Shown: positions 15,488 to 24,582 of the stretch, one piece after another
Layout: the number at the start of each line of letters is the position of its first letter
How positions within the stretch are numbered: position 1 is the first letter of the stretch
Assembly: GCA_946891915.1 (NCBI GenBank)
Contig: CAMPNN010000003.1
Location: 1-64,000, forward strand
Direction of reading: 5' to 3'
Source: an uncultured Bifidobacteriaceae bacterium
GTDB lineage: Bacteria; Actinomycetota; Actinomycetes; Actinomycetales; Bifidobacteriaceae
DNA: 64,000 nucleotides
Made by a program: the position numbers and the translations under genes
Notes under the pieces: generated by a model
Seen by the model: only the letters and a program-made list of their open reading frames with translations
Told to the model about the DNA's origin: nothing
Database searches by the model: none

Positions 15488-16420
15488 ATGAGAAGGGGCG
15501 GTGTATTTCGTTCACGCTATAAGCGTGATTCATCTGGCGTCACCGTTCTTGCAAGAACTAATACCGGCATTGTTGCTGGAACTGTAATTATTGCTATTTT
15601 TGCGATTTTGGCTATTTTTGCCGACGTTTTTACAACAATTACTGGCAATAATCCTTACTCTGAGCATCAGGAAATATTAGATTCCAACTCAGTTCCAGTA
15701 GGCCAGGGTGGTATTAGTTTCCAACATTGGTTCGGTGTAACTCCGCTTCGTGGTCTTGATATTTTCGCGATTATTTCGCATGGAGCGCGCGTTTCTATTG
15801 GGATTGGCATCGCTTCTACTGTAATTTCGCTATTCCTCGGCGTTCTAATCGGCATGATTGCAGGGTACTTCGGTGGTTTCGCAGACACTTTGCTTTCGCG
15901 CACGATGGATGTGTTCTTCGGTTTTCCATTCCTGATTTTTGCAATTGCGCTGTCTGCTGTTGTGCCGCAAAATTTCCCGCGTCCGATTCTGCTAACGCTT
16001 GTTTTAGGCTTTTTTGGCTGGCCAAGCATCGCTCGTTTGGTTAGAGCGCAAACGCTTTCGCTAAAATCTCGCAATTTCACTGTGGCTTCTTACGTAATGG
16101 GTGCGAACACATGGCATATTTTGCGTGAGCAGATAATGCCGAATATGTTGCCTCTTATTTTGGTGAATGTGACTTTTCTTATTCCTGGTCGCATTGGAGC
16201 GGAGGCTGCGTTGTCGTTCCTTGGTGTGGGCATGAATCCGCCTTCGCCTTCGTGGGGACGCGCTATTGCGGATGCAGTTCAGTGGGTTTTGGTTGATCCT
16301 TGGTATCTTCTTTTCCCTGGAATTGCGCTGTTCTTGCTTACTTTCGGCTTTAATCTTGTTGGCGACGGTTTGGCTAGTGCTCTTCAGCCGCGAGCTTCCA
16401 AAAAGGCGGTGACGGAATGA
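15488..16420 (+). CDS. Oligopeptide ABC transporter permease (OppC/DppC type)
   Basis: The 310-aa inner-membrane permease has six predicted helices and the EAA-loop that contacts the ATPases (GANTWHILREQIMPNMLP). It forms the channel with the next gene's product. The start is uncertain: ATG 15488 has no ribosome site, whereas ATG 15478 has AGGTGA upstream but is out of frame. Removing one G from the GGGG run at 15495-15498 would join 15478 to this frame as MSKDEKGGVFRSRYKR. The annotated start therefore may reflect a frameshift (see findings). Confidence 0.85.
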   Translation: MRRGGVFRSRYKRDSSGVTVLARTNTGIVAGTVIIAIFAILAIFADVFTTITGNNPYSEHQEILDSNSVPVGQGGISFQHWFGVTPLRGLDIFAIISHGARVSIGIGIASTVISLFLGVLIGMIAGYFGGFADTLLSRTMDVFFGFPFLIFAIALSAVVPQNFPRPILLTLVLGFFGWPSIARLVRAQTLSLKSRNFTVASYVMGANTWHILREQIMPNMLPLILVNVTFLIPGRIGAEAALSFLGVGMNPPSPSWGRAIADAVQWVLVDPWYLLFPGIALFLLTFGFNLVGDGLASALQPRASKKAVTE

Positions 16421-17517
16421 GTAACAAGCAAAATACTCAAAATACTCAAAACACTCAAAATGCGCCGAAAATCAGCAGTAATCAATCTGCTGCCAATTCG
16501 CGAATAATCGGCAAGATTTCCGATTTTCTTGTTTTTATTGGCAAGCGCGCAGCAAGCGCAATACTTGTTTTAACGCTGATTGCAGTCGTGTTATTCCTTA
16601 TTTTCTTTATGCTTCCTGCCAATCCTGCGCAACTTGCTTGCGGAAAGCCTTGCACGCCTGAACGTTTGGCACGAGTTTCCGCTTTTATGGGAACTGATGC
16701 GCCATGGTATGAGCAACTTGGCAGTTATATTCGTGGCATATTCTTCGGTCGTGAGTTCACAGATAGTGCTGGAGCTACTATCGTGTGCGCTGGTCCATGC
16801 TTAGGATGGTCGTTTACGCTAAACGAGCCTGTAACTAATCTTATTATGAGTCGTTTTGTGGTAACTGCTTCGTTGGCAACTGGTGCTGCGGTTCTTTGGC
16901 TTACTGTAGGCGTTGCAACTGGAGTTATTTCTGCTGCAAAAGAAGGATCTTTTATTGACCGCGCGCTTCGAGCGCTTTCGTCTGTAGGGATTTCATCTCC
17001 AGCGTATTTAATTGGCATGCTTGCAATACTTGCTTTTGCGGTTTATTTGCCGATTTTTCCTACGGGTGGTTACGTAAGTTTTGCGGAAAGTCCTTTAGAT
17101 TGGCTTCAACATTTGCTTCTTCCGTGGCTTGTTTTGGCGCTTCTTAATGCGGCATACTATACGCGACTTACTCGCGCTCACATGCTTGACGAGTTGCAGC
17201 AGGATTATATGCGTACTGCTTTGGCTAAGGGCATGCCGCGTTCGAAGGCTGTAACGCGTCACGCTATGCCTAATGCGATGCTTCCTGTGCTAACTATGTT
17301 TGGCTTGGATTTGGGCGGTTTGCTTGGTGGTGCTGTAATAACTGAGCGCGTTTTCTCTATGCAAGGTTTGGGCTCGCTGCTTCTTGATTCTGTGAAAAAT
17401 CTTGATTTGCAGGTGCTTGTTGGTGTGACGCTGTTTGCGGCTGCGCTTGTGATTGTTGCGAATCTTGTGGTTGACGTCTGTTATCGCTTCGTCGATCCTC
17501 GCGCCGCAGTCTGTTAG
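16417..17517 (+). CDS. Oligopeptide ABC transporter permease (OppB/DppB type)
   Basis: The 366-aa partner permease overlaps the upstream gene by four bases (ATGA). The N-terminus is a polar tail with an NTQ repeat (about 5-15), followed by a membrane helix, a long extracytoplasmic loop with two Cys-Gly-containing segments, five more helices, and the EAA motif (ALAKGMPRSKAVTRHAMPNA). The order C then B is reversed from the usual opp/dpp operon. Confidence 0.93.
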   Translation: MSNKQNTQNTQNTQNAPKISSNQSAANSRIIGKISDFLVFIGKRAASAILVLTLIAVVLFLIFFMLPANPAQLACGKPCTPERLARVSAFMGTDAPWYEQLGSYIRGIFFGREFTDSAGATIVCAGPCLGWSFTLNEPVTNLIMSRFVVTASLATGAAVLWLTVGVATGVISAAKEGSFIDRALRALSSVGISSPAYLIGMLAILAFAVYLPIFPTGGYVSFAESPLDWLQHLLLPWLVLALLNAAYYTRLTRAHMLDELQQDYMRTALAKGMPRSKAVTRHAMPNAMLPVLTMFGLDLGGLLGGAVITERVFSMQGLGSLLLDSVKNLDLQVLVGVTLFAAALVIVANLVVDVCYRFVDPRAAVC

Positions 17518-17564
17518 TGTATTCGCGCGCTCATAAATTAACATAACTCTTCAAAAGCTTCATA

Positions 17565-17665
17565 AGCGACATTTTCTTTACTGCTGTGTAAAGAAAATAA
17601 CGAAATCTCGCTAAAAAACGATTTTTTCTGTACGTGCACGTAAAGAAAAAATCGGAATTAAGTCG
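17565..17665. repeat. Two CTTTAC...GTAAAG palindromes
   Basis: Copies at about 17569-17600 (TTTTCTTTAC/GTAAAGAAAA) and about 17622-17655 (CTGTACGTGCACGTAAAG) are joined by the ACGAAATCTCGCTAAAAAAC linker of the family. They lie between the permease and binding-protein genes, so they could lower or separate expression of the two halves of the operon. Confidence 0.8.
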
Positions 17666-17732
17666 ATAGTCCACATTTTGAAGAGTCAAATTACAAATTT
17701 AAAAAAATACTAATAAATATAAGGGGATTATT

Positions 17733-19532
17733 ATGTTCACTTTTAAAAATAAAAATATAAATACAAGTAAAAATGCAAATACAAATAAAAACAAAGATTC
17801 AGACGTAACTGCAGGCGTAACTTCAGGCGTAACTGCAATTTCGAAGAAGTTTGTTGCGTCACTTGCAGCTTTCTCGTTGCTTCCGATTTCGCTACTTTCG
17901 TTACTTTCACTTTCTGCTTGCGGAAGTGCCAGCTCTACAAAATCCAGCGTTACCAACGCTTCTGCGCTAAATTCCAATCCGCAAAAAGGTGGCAGTCTTA
18001 CGGTATTTACGTCGAATACAAATATGAATTTTGATCCAGCTCGCAGCCAAGGTTTGCCGATTACGTCGAATAATTTCATATTCCGCGCGCTTACAACTTG
18101 GAAAGTAAGTCCAAATTCAGGCGACAAAACGCGCGTTGTTCCAGATTTAGCAACGGATACCGGCACCACAAGCGACGGCGGCAAAACTTGGAAGTACACG
18201 CTTAAGAAGGGTGTCAAATACGAAGATGGAAGTGAAATTACTTCGCGCGATATTAAATTCGGCATTGAGCGCTCGTTTGCTGATTCTTTAAGCGGCGGTT
18301 TTAGCTACCATAAGACTCTTCTCGTTGGTGGAGAAAATTATGACGGTCCTTTTAGTGGAAAGTCGCTTGATTCCATTGAAACTCCAGACGATCAAACTAT
18401 TATTTTCCACTTAAAAGCTCCGTTTGCAGATTGGCCTTGGGTTGCGTCTTTGGCAGCGTTTGTGCCAGTTCCAGCGAATTCTGGCGACGCGCAAACGTAT
18501 TCAAAGCATCCTAAAGCTTCCGGACCATACCGAATTGTGCAAAACGAAGTCGGCAAAAAAGTTGTTATGCAGCGTAATAAGTATTGGGATTCAAAGCTTG
18601 ACAGCATTCGCACAGCCGGTCCTAATGAGATTGTTTGGAAGCTTGGTTCGGATGCTACTGTTGCGGCTCAGTCTATGATTCAAGGAAATTCGGATACAAA
18701 ATCCGCATTTTTGGCTGATTTCGTGCCGCCTGCTCAGCTTGCGCAGGCTCAAGCAAACCCTAAGTCACGAAGCTTGCTCACTACAAGTAGTGACGGTGCT
18801 CTTGAATATTTGGCTATGAATACGCGCAGAATAACGGACGTCAATGTTCGCAAGGCAGTTCAGTATGCGGTTGATAAGCAGTCGTACCGCACGGCGAAGG
18901 GCGGCTCAATTGCCGGCGGTTTTGCAACAACGCTTATTACGCCTGGTATTTCGGGCAGGAAGCAGTTTAATTTGTACGCTACAGATCCACGCGGAGACGT
19001 TGCTAAAGCTAAACAACTGTTGAAAAAATCGGGTCAAACTGGTATTAAGTTGAGCCTTATTGCGCGTCCGGATCAAACGCAAGTAGCTTCTTCTGTGCAA
19101 TCCAGCTTGCAGCGCGCCGGCATAAAAGTAACTATTAAAACCGTTGACGCGGTAAACTTTACGGACGCAATCACCTCAAATTCAGGCGACTACGATTTGG
19201 CTTTGGCTTCTTGGCAACCTGATTTTCCTTCTGCTTACGCCAATTTGGGCCCACTTTTTGATTCTTCGCAAATTGGCGGCGGAAACTGGAATATTTCTCG
19301 CTACGAAAATCCTAAAGTAGATGCCCTTCTCCGAAAAGCAATACAAACTGTTGACTCGCACGAAGCGGAAAAATTGTGGCAGCAAGCAGACCGCACTATT
19401 ATGGCTGATTCGCCGGTTGTGCCGCTTATTTACTCGCATAATACGTTTATTCACGGAAGTGGCGTGGAGAATTTCTACATCGGAAGTTTCCCTGCGTACC
19501 CGAATTACGCTGCTGTGTCTTTGAAGAGGTGA
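17733..19532 (+). CDS. Peptide-binding lipoprotein (SBP family 5)
   Basis: The 599-aa substrate-binding component of the oligopeptide transporter is anchored outside the membrane. The signal region is unusually long: a Lys/Asn/Thr-rich N-terminus (1-40), a hydrophobic stretch (40-60) and a lipobox LSAC with Cys63. The mature part shows the family blocks GGSLTVFTSNTNMNFDPARS, YEDGSEITSRDIKFGIERSF and a C-terminal lobe ending with LIYSHNTFIHGSGVENFYIG. AAGGGG precedes the ATG. It is the third gene of a permease-permease-binding protein-ATPase set. Confidence 0.95.
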   Translation: MFTFKNKNINTSKNANTNKNKDSDVTAGVTSGVTAISKKFVASLAAFSLLPISLLSLLSLSACGSASSTKSSVTNASALNSNPQKGGSLTVFTSNTNMNFDPARSQGLPITSNNFIFRALTTWKVSPNSGDKTRVVPDLATDTGTTSDGGKTWKYTLKKGVKYEDGSEITSRDIKFGIERSFADSLSGGFSYHKTLLVGGENYDGPFSGKSLDSIETPDDQTIIFHLKAPFADWPWVASLAAFVPVPANSGDAQTYSKHPKASGPYRIVQNEVGKKVVMQRNKYWDSKLDSIRTAGPNEIVWKLGSDATVAAQSMIQGNSDTKSAFLADFVPPAQLAQAQANPKSRSLLTTSSDGALEYLAMNTRRITDVNVRKAVQYAVDKQSYRTAKGGSIAGGFATTLITPGISGRKQFNLYATDPRGDVAKAKQLLKKSGQTGIKLSLIARPDQTQVASSVQSSLQRAGIKVTIKTVDAVNFTDAITSNSGDYDLALASWQPDFPSAYANLGPLFDSSQIGGGNWNISRYENPKVDALLRKAIQTVDSHEAEKLWQQADRTIMADSPVVPLIYSHNTFIHGSGVENFYIGSFPAYPNYAAVSLKR

Positions 19533-19538
19533 TTAGTT

Positions 19539-21275
19539 GTGGCTGATCTGAAAGAAAAAGTTGTTATAAGTGTCGACGGCATGTCGATTTCGATTGGCGG
19601 CCGTCAAATTACGCGAGATATATCGTTGAGCATGAGTGCGGGTGAAGTTTCGGCTTTAGTGGGTGAATCCGGCTCCGGAAAGTCGCTTACTGCGCTGGCC
19701 CTTATGGGTTTGCTTTCAGATTCTGCCAAAGTTGAAGGAAGCGCGCTCCTTAACGCTACTTATGCCAACGAATCTGCCATAGATTTACTAAGCGAAAATG
19801 CGCCTTACGAGCGTATTCGCGGTGGAATGATTGGCATGATTTTTCAGGAGCCATCCAGCGCGTTTAATCCTGTTAAAACAATTGGTAAGCAAATTGAGGA
19901 AGCGCTAATATATCATCCCGAAAAAGCAGGAAAATTAGGCGCAAGAGAGCGCAAAAAGCGCGTAATTGCGCAGCTTTTAGAGGTTGAGCTGAGTGATGCT
20001 GAGCGCGTGTATCGTTCGTACTCGCATGAGCTTTCTGGAGGTCAACTTCAGCGTGCGATGATTGCGATGGCGTTAATAAATCGTCCGCAAGTATTAATTG
20101 CGGACGAGCCTACGACTGCGCTAGACATCACTACGCAACGAGATATTTTACGGCTTATTCGCGAATTGTCGGAAAAATTACAGCTTGCTGTGCTGATTAT
20201 TACGCACGATATGAGCGTTGTTCGTGCGCTGGCTAGTGAAGTGTACGTAATGCAAGGTGGAAATATTGTGGAATCTGGTAAGGTTCAACATATTTTTGCA
20301 GATCCGCAGCATGAATATACGCGCACTTTGCTGGAATCGGTTCCGAAATTTGATATGCAATATGCGCAAAACGGCGATTCTTACGAAAGTATGGAAGAAG
20401 CAGCTGAGCAGATTGTGAAAAATATTTCGCAAAATATTTCGCAAAATATTTCGCAAAATATTTCGCAAAATATTTCTGCAAATTCGGCAAATATTGATAA
20501 CGTTGCGTCGATAGAAGCTTCGGCAGCGGAAACATCTTCAGCGGAACTTTCTGCAGCGGAACTTTCTGCAGAGGAACCATCTGTAGAAATTCGCAACGTA
20601 AGCGTACAGTATTCGCACGCGCGCTTTAGCAAATCAGCTAATAAATTCGCATTAAATAACGCAAACCTGCGTATTAACGCCGGTTCGACGCTCGCTTTAG
20701 TAGGCGAGTCCGGAGCTGGAAAAACCACAATTGCAAAAGTGATTTCTGGCCAAATAAAGCCAAACTCTGGCAAAGTTTTGCTAAATGGCGTGGATATTAA
20801 CAGACTTCACGGAAAAAGTCGTCGAAATGCAATGCGAAGTATTGGCTACGTTTTTCAGGATTCCGGATCTGCGCTTAATCCGCGTAAAACCGTTGGCTGG
20901 AGCATTGCGGAACCGCTGCTTTTGCACACGCAACTTGATGCTAGTGAGCGTGAGGAGCGCGTGAAGAAGATGCTGGAACAAGTGCAGGTGCCGACCGATC
21001 TTGCAAAGCGTTTTCCGCACGAGCTTTCGGGCGGGCAGAGACAGCGCGTCGGTATTGCTCGCGCGCTTATTTTGCAACCATCTTTGCTTATTGCAGATGA
21101 GCCGACTTCTGCGTTGGACGTTACAGTGCAGAGGCGTGTGTTGAATTTGTTGCGTGATTTGCAACAAAAGTACAATTACGCGTGCTTGTTTATTACGCAC
21201 GATTTGGGGGTTGTGCAGGAGATTGCTGACGAAGTTGCGGTAATTCGTGACGGCAGCGTGCGGTATGTCGAGTAG
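19539..21275 (+). CDS. Fused double ATPase of the oligopeptide ABC transporter (OppD-OppF type)
   Basis: One 578-aa chain carries both nucleotide-binding domains. Domain 1 has Walker A GESGSGKS (42-49), LSGGQLQR and Walker B VLIADEPTT; domain 2 has GESGAGKT (389-396), LSGGQRQR and LLIADEPTS. The linker holds a NISQ repeat (from residue 295) coded by a 12-bp tandem array, then a Ser/Ala/Glu-rich stretch. The GTG start has GAGGTGA upstream and lies six bases after the binding-protein stop. Fusion explains why no separate OppD and OppF follow. Confidence 0.95.
   Translation: MADLKEKVVISVDGMSISIGGRQITRDISLSMSAGEVSALVGESGSGKSLTALALMGLLSDSAKVEGSALLNATYANESAIDLLSENAPYERIRGGMIGMIFQEPSSAFNPVKTIGKQIEEALIYHPEKAGKLGARERKKRVIAQLLEVELSDAERVYRSYSHELSGGQLQRAMIAMALINRPQVLIADEPTTALDITTQRDILRLIRELSEKLQLAVLIITHDMSVVRALASEVYVMQGGNIVESGKVQHIFADPQHEYTRTLLESVPKFDMQYAQNGDSYESMEEAAEQIVKNISQNISQNISQNISQNISANSANIDNVASIEASAAETSSAELSAAELSAEEPSVEIRNVSVQYSHARFSKSANKFALNNANLRINAGSTLALVGESGAGKTTIAKVISGQIKPNSGKVLLNGVDINRLHGKSRRNAMRSIGYVFQDSGSALNPRKTVGWSIAEPLLLHTQLDASEREERVKKMLEQVQVPTDLAKRFPHELSGGQRQRVGIARALILQPSLLIADEPTSALDVTVQRRVLNLLRDLQQKYNYACLFITHDLGVVQEIADEVAVIRDGSVRYVE
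20420..20480 (+). repeat. In-frame 12-bp tandem repeat (NISQ)
   Basis: About five units of AATATTTCGCAA within the linker of the fused ATPase. The 12-bp unit keeps frame. Confidence 0.85.
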
Positions 21276-21323
21276 TATGTTGAGGCTCGCCATTACAGTT
21301 GATAACTGTTTAGGAGGTAGCAT

Positions 21324-22097
21324 ATGGCATCGTCGGCACCGATTGGCGTTTTTGACTCCGGTCTTGGCGGCATTTCTGTAGCGCGTCAGCTTCGAAAGTC
21401 ACTTCCGCACGAGCAAATCATATATTTTGGTGATTCTGCTAACGCACCTTACGGCATTAAACCGCTTGAAGAAGTTAAAAAGCTCAGCTTCGCAATTGTT
21501 GAGCATTTTATGCAGCTTAATGTAAAAGCCATAGTAATTGCCTGCAATACCGCAACTTCCGCGGCAGTGAACGATTTGCGCGCGCACTACAGCATACCTA
21601 TCGTAGGTATGGAGCCTGCTCTTAAACTGGCATGCGATTTAGGCAAAGGAAAGCCGCAGAGAGTAATTGTGGCCGCAACTGAGCTTACTTTGCGCGAACA
21701 AAAGTTTGCTAACCTACTGAATCGCTTTTCGCAAAACAACACGATTTTTTCTCAACCTTGCCCAGATTTAGTGCGTATTGTTGAGCAGGGGAATCTTAAT
21801 AATCGCAATATAGTTTTCGACGCGCTTCACAAGTATTTCGACGAATATGATTTAGAAAGTATTGATTCGGTTGTGCTTGGCTGCACGCATTTTGTGTTCT
21901 ACCGCGATTATTTCCGCGAATTTTTGCCGGCGCACACGAATATTGTTGACGGAAACGAAGGCACAATCAATCATCTTCGCAAAATATTGGAAGAGCGCGG
22001 ACAGCTTGCAGAAGATTCTCAAGAAGGAAGCATTACGCTCACTAATTCTGACCTTAGCGAGCGTATGCAAAATCTTGCAAAAAGCTTATGCAAGTAA
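21324..22097 (+). CDS. murI: Glutamate racemase
   Basis: Interconverts L- and D-glutamate for peptidoglycan. The 257-aa protein has the motifs GVFDSGLGG (8-16) with Asp11/Ser12, Cys74 in IACNTATS and Cys187 in LGCTHF as the two catalytic cysteines, and GDSANAPYG near residue 36. TTAGGAGGTAG is a strong ribosome site eight bases before the ATG. It lies 48 bases after the transporter ATPase and may be read through from that operon. Confidence 0.97.
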   Translation: MASSAPIGVFDSGLGGISVARQLRKSLPHEQIIYFGDSANAPYGIKPLEEVKKLSFAIVEHFMQLNVKAIVIACNTATSAAVNDLRAHYSIPIVGMEPALKLACDLGKGKPQRVIVAATELTLREQKFANLLNRFSQNNTIFSQPCPDLVRIVEQGNLNNRNIVFDALHKYFDEYDLESIDSVVLGCTHFVFYRDYFREFLPAHTNIVDGNEGTINHLRKILEERGQLAEDSQEGSITLTNSDLSERMQNLAKSLCK

Positions 22098-22137
22098 ACT
22101 AATAAATTAGTAAAAACAATCTTATAGATTATTTTAC

Positions 22138-22575
22138 AGCTTAATTGCGCGTCATTCAGTCGTGTGGATATTCGTGTGGTAGAGATTTGAGATTTTTTGC
22201 ACTGAACGAAGGACACTCGCGCGGGTAACGCGCTCGCTACGAAACTCGCGTTGGAAGTCCACTGGACTTCCAACTTAAGCGAGTTTCCGCTCCGAGTTGC
22301 TTTCGCGCGCTACGCTCTGAGCGCGAAAGCAGGTCGTCGCGCAGAGCCGAAGGCTGCTGACAAGCCGAGCGAAGAAGAAAAATCGAAAAATCTCTGCGAT
22401 AAGACACGGTTATTAACGATTAAGCACGCAGAGTTTGGGGGATTTCTCTACGAGAACTAAAAGAGGACTGAGGAAGCAACATTCTTTTAAGAACAAAGCA
22501 GACATAAAAAGCCTCTAACAGTCAGAGCGACGAAGGACGGGACGTTCGAGGAGAGAAATCCACCAAAACTCGCGC
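22138..22575. repeat. 320-bp repeat, copy 2, with extended left part
   Basis: 22256-22575 repeats 1-320 of the window. The left part (about 22138-22240, TTAATTGCG, GTGGATATTCGTGTGGTA-AGATTTGAG, GGTAACGC-CGCTAC) is shared in diverged form with 45003-45105, so the full element may be at least 440 bp and modular. The palindrome at 22250-22274 joins the two modules. A 69-codon frame at 22251-22460 exists but has no ribosome site and looks like a by-product. This fills the 525-base gap between murI and the VKOR gene. Confidence 0.88.
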
Positions 22576-22622
22576 TACATTAAACAAATAGAAATATAAT
22601 CTATAAATTAGTGACTAATTTA

Positions 22623-23270
22623 TCAGAAAATAAATTTCGCATACTGGCTTAAAATAAGCGTAACTAATCCCGCAATCCATAGCACGTCAACAAGCAAGTC
22701 ATATTGTAAGCGATAGTAGTTTTTAAGCCAAGTAAACCGAGTGATAAGCAAATTCTGCGTACTCACGCTTGCGTGCGAAAGCGCAATAAACTGCACGGTT
22801 GTAGAGAACATAAGCACAATGCACCACGGGCACAACGCGTGAATCACAAACATTGATTGTGAAAACAGCCAGTAGGCATAAAGTAGCGCGCATAACCCGC
22901 CAATCCACGTGCATGTTGCAAACCAGCGCGGCACGCACACGCGAATCATGCCAATAACAGCAATAGTAACGAATACGCTTTCTGCAGCAATACCAAAGAA
23001 CGCGTTTGGAAAACTTAACTCGCCAAACTTCACAACTTCCGCTTGCCAAGCTTGTGACACGCGCGAGCAGGAAACCACTCTGTTAAGATCGCAGCTCAGT
23101 AATTTTTTTGGCGCGCGCGCTAAAGCAAGTGTTTCTGCGGAAAGAATAAGCGATGTCACAAGCGCTACTGCGGAGAAGAATAGCATTACGCCGTAGGTCC
23201 ACACAGCAGAGTGTCTCCAACCGCGGAGTGTCGTTTCGCAGTTTTCAAGTTTTGAGTCGTCTTGCAGCAT
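22623..23270 (-). CDS. VKOR family disulfide-forming membrane protein
   Basis: Quinone-linked oxidase that reoxidises a DsbA-like thiol oxidase in actinobacterial envelopes. The 215-aa protein has about five membrane helices, the active-site CPWC (Cys147, Cys150) and the loop pair Cys60/Cys68 that relays electrons. The start at 23270 is chosen because TAGGAGTAGCA precedes it; an earlier frame extension lacks a ribosome site. It is divergent from the PHP gene. The DsbA-like partner is not in the window. Confidence 0.93.
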   Translation of the reverse strand: MLQDDSKLENCETTLRGWRHSAVWTYGVMLFFSAVALVTSLILSAETLALARAPKKLLSCDLNRVVSCSRVSQAWQAEVVKFGELSFPNAFFGIAAESVFVTIAVIGMIRVCVPRWFATCTWIGGLCALLYAYWLFSQSMFVIHALCPWCIVLMFSTTVQFIALSHASVSTQNLLITRFTWLKNYYRLQYDLLVDVLWIAGLVTLILSQYAKFIF

Positions 23271-23364
23271 TGCTACTCCTACAGGTGTCTGACTTATGTA
23301 AGTGTTTGAATTTATGTAAAGCGTACTATTTCTATCTTTACATAGCACAGTTTACGATAATTAT

Positions 23365-24276
23365 ATGACTGTAGTAAGCAACGACATTGGTAGCGCATTG
23401 GATTTAGATAACGCAAGCGCATCAACTTTTTCGCGCAATCGTTGGGATTTGCATTGTCACACAGTGTATTCGGACGGTACTGCGACGCCAGAAGATTTGG
23501 TTTCCCAGGCTAAATTAGCTGGTTTGCAAGGTGTTGCTATTACAGATCACGACACGACCGCAGGTTGGGAAGATTTTCGCTCTGCGTCCAAATCTTCGAA
23601 TATGCCTGTGATATTCGGTTCGGAGATTACTGCGGAAGATTCTGGAGTGTTCGTGCACATGCTCGCGTACCAGTACAATCCGCAAGATAGCTTAATTGTG
23701 AGCATGTTCGCGTTGACTCGTAAGCGGCGTTTTGAGCGCACTAAGCGAATGGTTGAGAAAATGTCGCACGATTTTCCGATTACTTGGGATGACGTTTTGT
23801 CGCAGGCTAAGCTTGGTGATTTAACTACAATTGGTAGGCCGCATATTGCTGACGCTTTGGTTAAAGCTGGAGTTTTTCAAACGCGTTCCGAGGCTTTTGC
23901 TGGCCCTGTTTCTACGCGCGGACCATACTATATTCCGACTCCTTCGCCGAACGTTCGTGAAGTGATTGAGGCTGTTAAGCACGCTGGGGGAGTTGTTGTT
24001 ATTGCGCACCCTGCAGATCCGCAGCGTAACAGCGTTCTACTTTCGGATGCTCAGATTATATCCTTTGCTGCTGCCGGACTTGACGGTTTGGAAGTGTATC
24101 ATCGCGGAAATTCTAAAGATCAGCGTCAGCGTTTGCTTGCTTTGGCGCAAAAATGCGATTTGCTTGTGACTGGCGGCTCGGATTGGCATGGTTCCGGCAA
24201 GCCAAACCGTTTAGGCGAAGAAACAACAAGTAGTGACGTAGTATCTGAAATATTGTCCCGCGGCTATAAACTCTAA
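23365..24276 (+). CDS. PHP-domain phosphoesterase (YciV / RNase AM type)
   Basis: The 303-aa metal-dependent phosphoesterase has PHP ligands HCHTVYSDGT (His30, His32, Asp37), ITDHDTT (Asp61, His62, Asp63), a central His in VIAHPAD and GGSDWHG at the C-terminus. The arrangement matches YciV-like proteins that act on nucleoside 3',5'-bisphosphates or the 5' end of short RNAs. No Shine-Dalgarno precedes the ATG; TACGAT ends six bases before it, so the mRNA may be leaderless. Confidence 0.9.
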   Translation: MTVVSNDIGSALDLDNASASTFSRNRWDLHCHTVYSDGTATPEDLVSQAKLAGLQGVAITDHDTTAGWEDFRSASKSSNMPVIFGSEITAEDSGVFVHMLAYQYNPQDSLIVSMFALTRKRRFERTKRMVEKMSHDFPITWDDVLSQAKLGDLTTIGRPHIADALVKAGVFQTRSEAFAGPVSTRGPYYIPTPSPNVREVIEAVKHAGGVVVIAHPADPQRNSVLLSDAQIISFAAAGLDGLEVYHRGNSKDQRQRLLALAQKCDLLVTGGSDWHGSGKPNRLGEETTSSDVVSEILSRGYKL

Positions 24277-24288
24277 ACTCTTGAGGTA

Positions 24289-24507
24289 TTAGTTGAGGGC
24301 GCCGAAGCCTACTGCGTGCTTTGGAGTGTCGCCAATCAGCGCGTAAGATAACGACGAAGCAGACACCATAATCGTGCGGCCATTTACGTCCGTAAACTCA
24401 AGCATATCCTTGGAATCGGTAATCGTTTTGCGCACTTCATCCGCACTTTGGTTAGTTTCAAAACTAATCGAATCGGAAACATTCTTTACACCAAGCACTA
24501 CTCGCAT
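24289..24507 (-). CDS. DUF3107 family protein
   Basis: A 72-aa small acidic protein of a family restricted mostly to actinobacteria. It has the typical start MRVVLGVKNVSDSISFET and end GFGALN. A TAGGAGGA ribosome site precedes the ATG. In actinobacteria these genes often lie near helicase or repair genes, as here. Function unknown. Confidence 0.9.
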   Translation of the reverse strand: MRVVLGVKNVSDSISFETNQSADEVRKTITDSKDMLEFTDVNGRTIMVSASSLSYALIGDTPKHAVGFGALN

Positions 24508-24582
24508 ATGTCCTCCTATGTGCGCGTAAATTTATTACTTATTGCGTTTATTTTATTTGCTTTTACGTACTTTTACGTACTT

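Noticed and set aside
15271..15522. 83-codon frame before the permease
   Set aside because: Runs through repeat DNA; only its last 15 codons, from ATG 15478, are of interest as the frameshifted permease start.
22251..22460. 69-codon open frame inside the 320-bp repeat
   Set aside because: No ribosome site, composition of the repeat in other orientations also gives frames, and the first copy is cut by the window start; better explained as by-product of the repeat.
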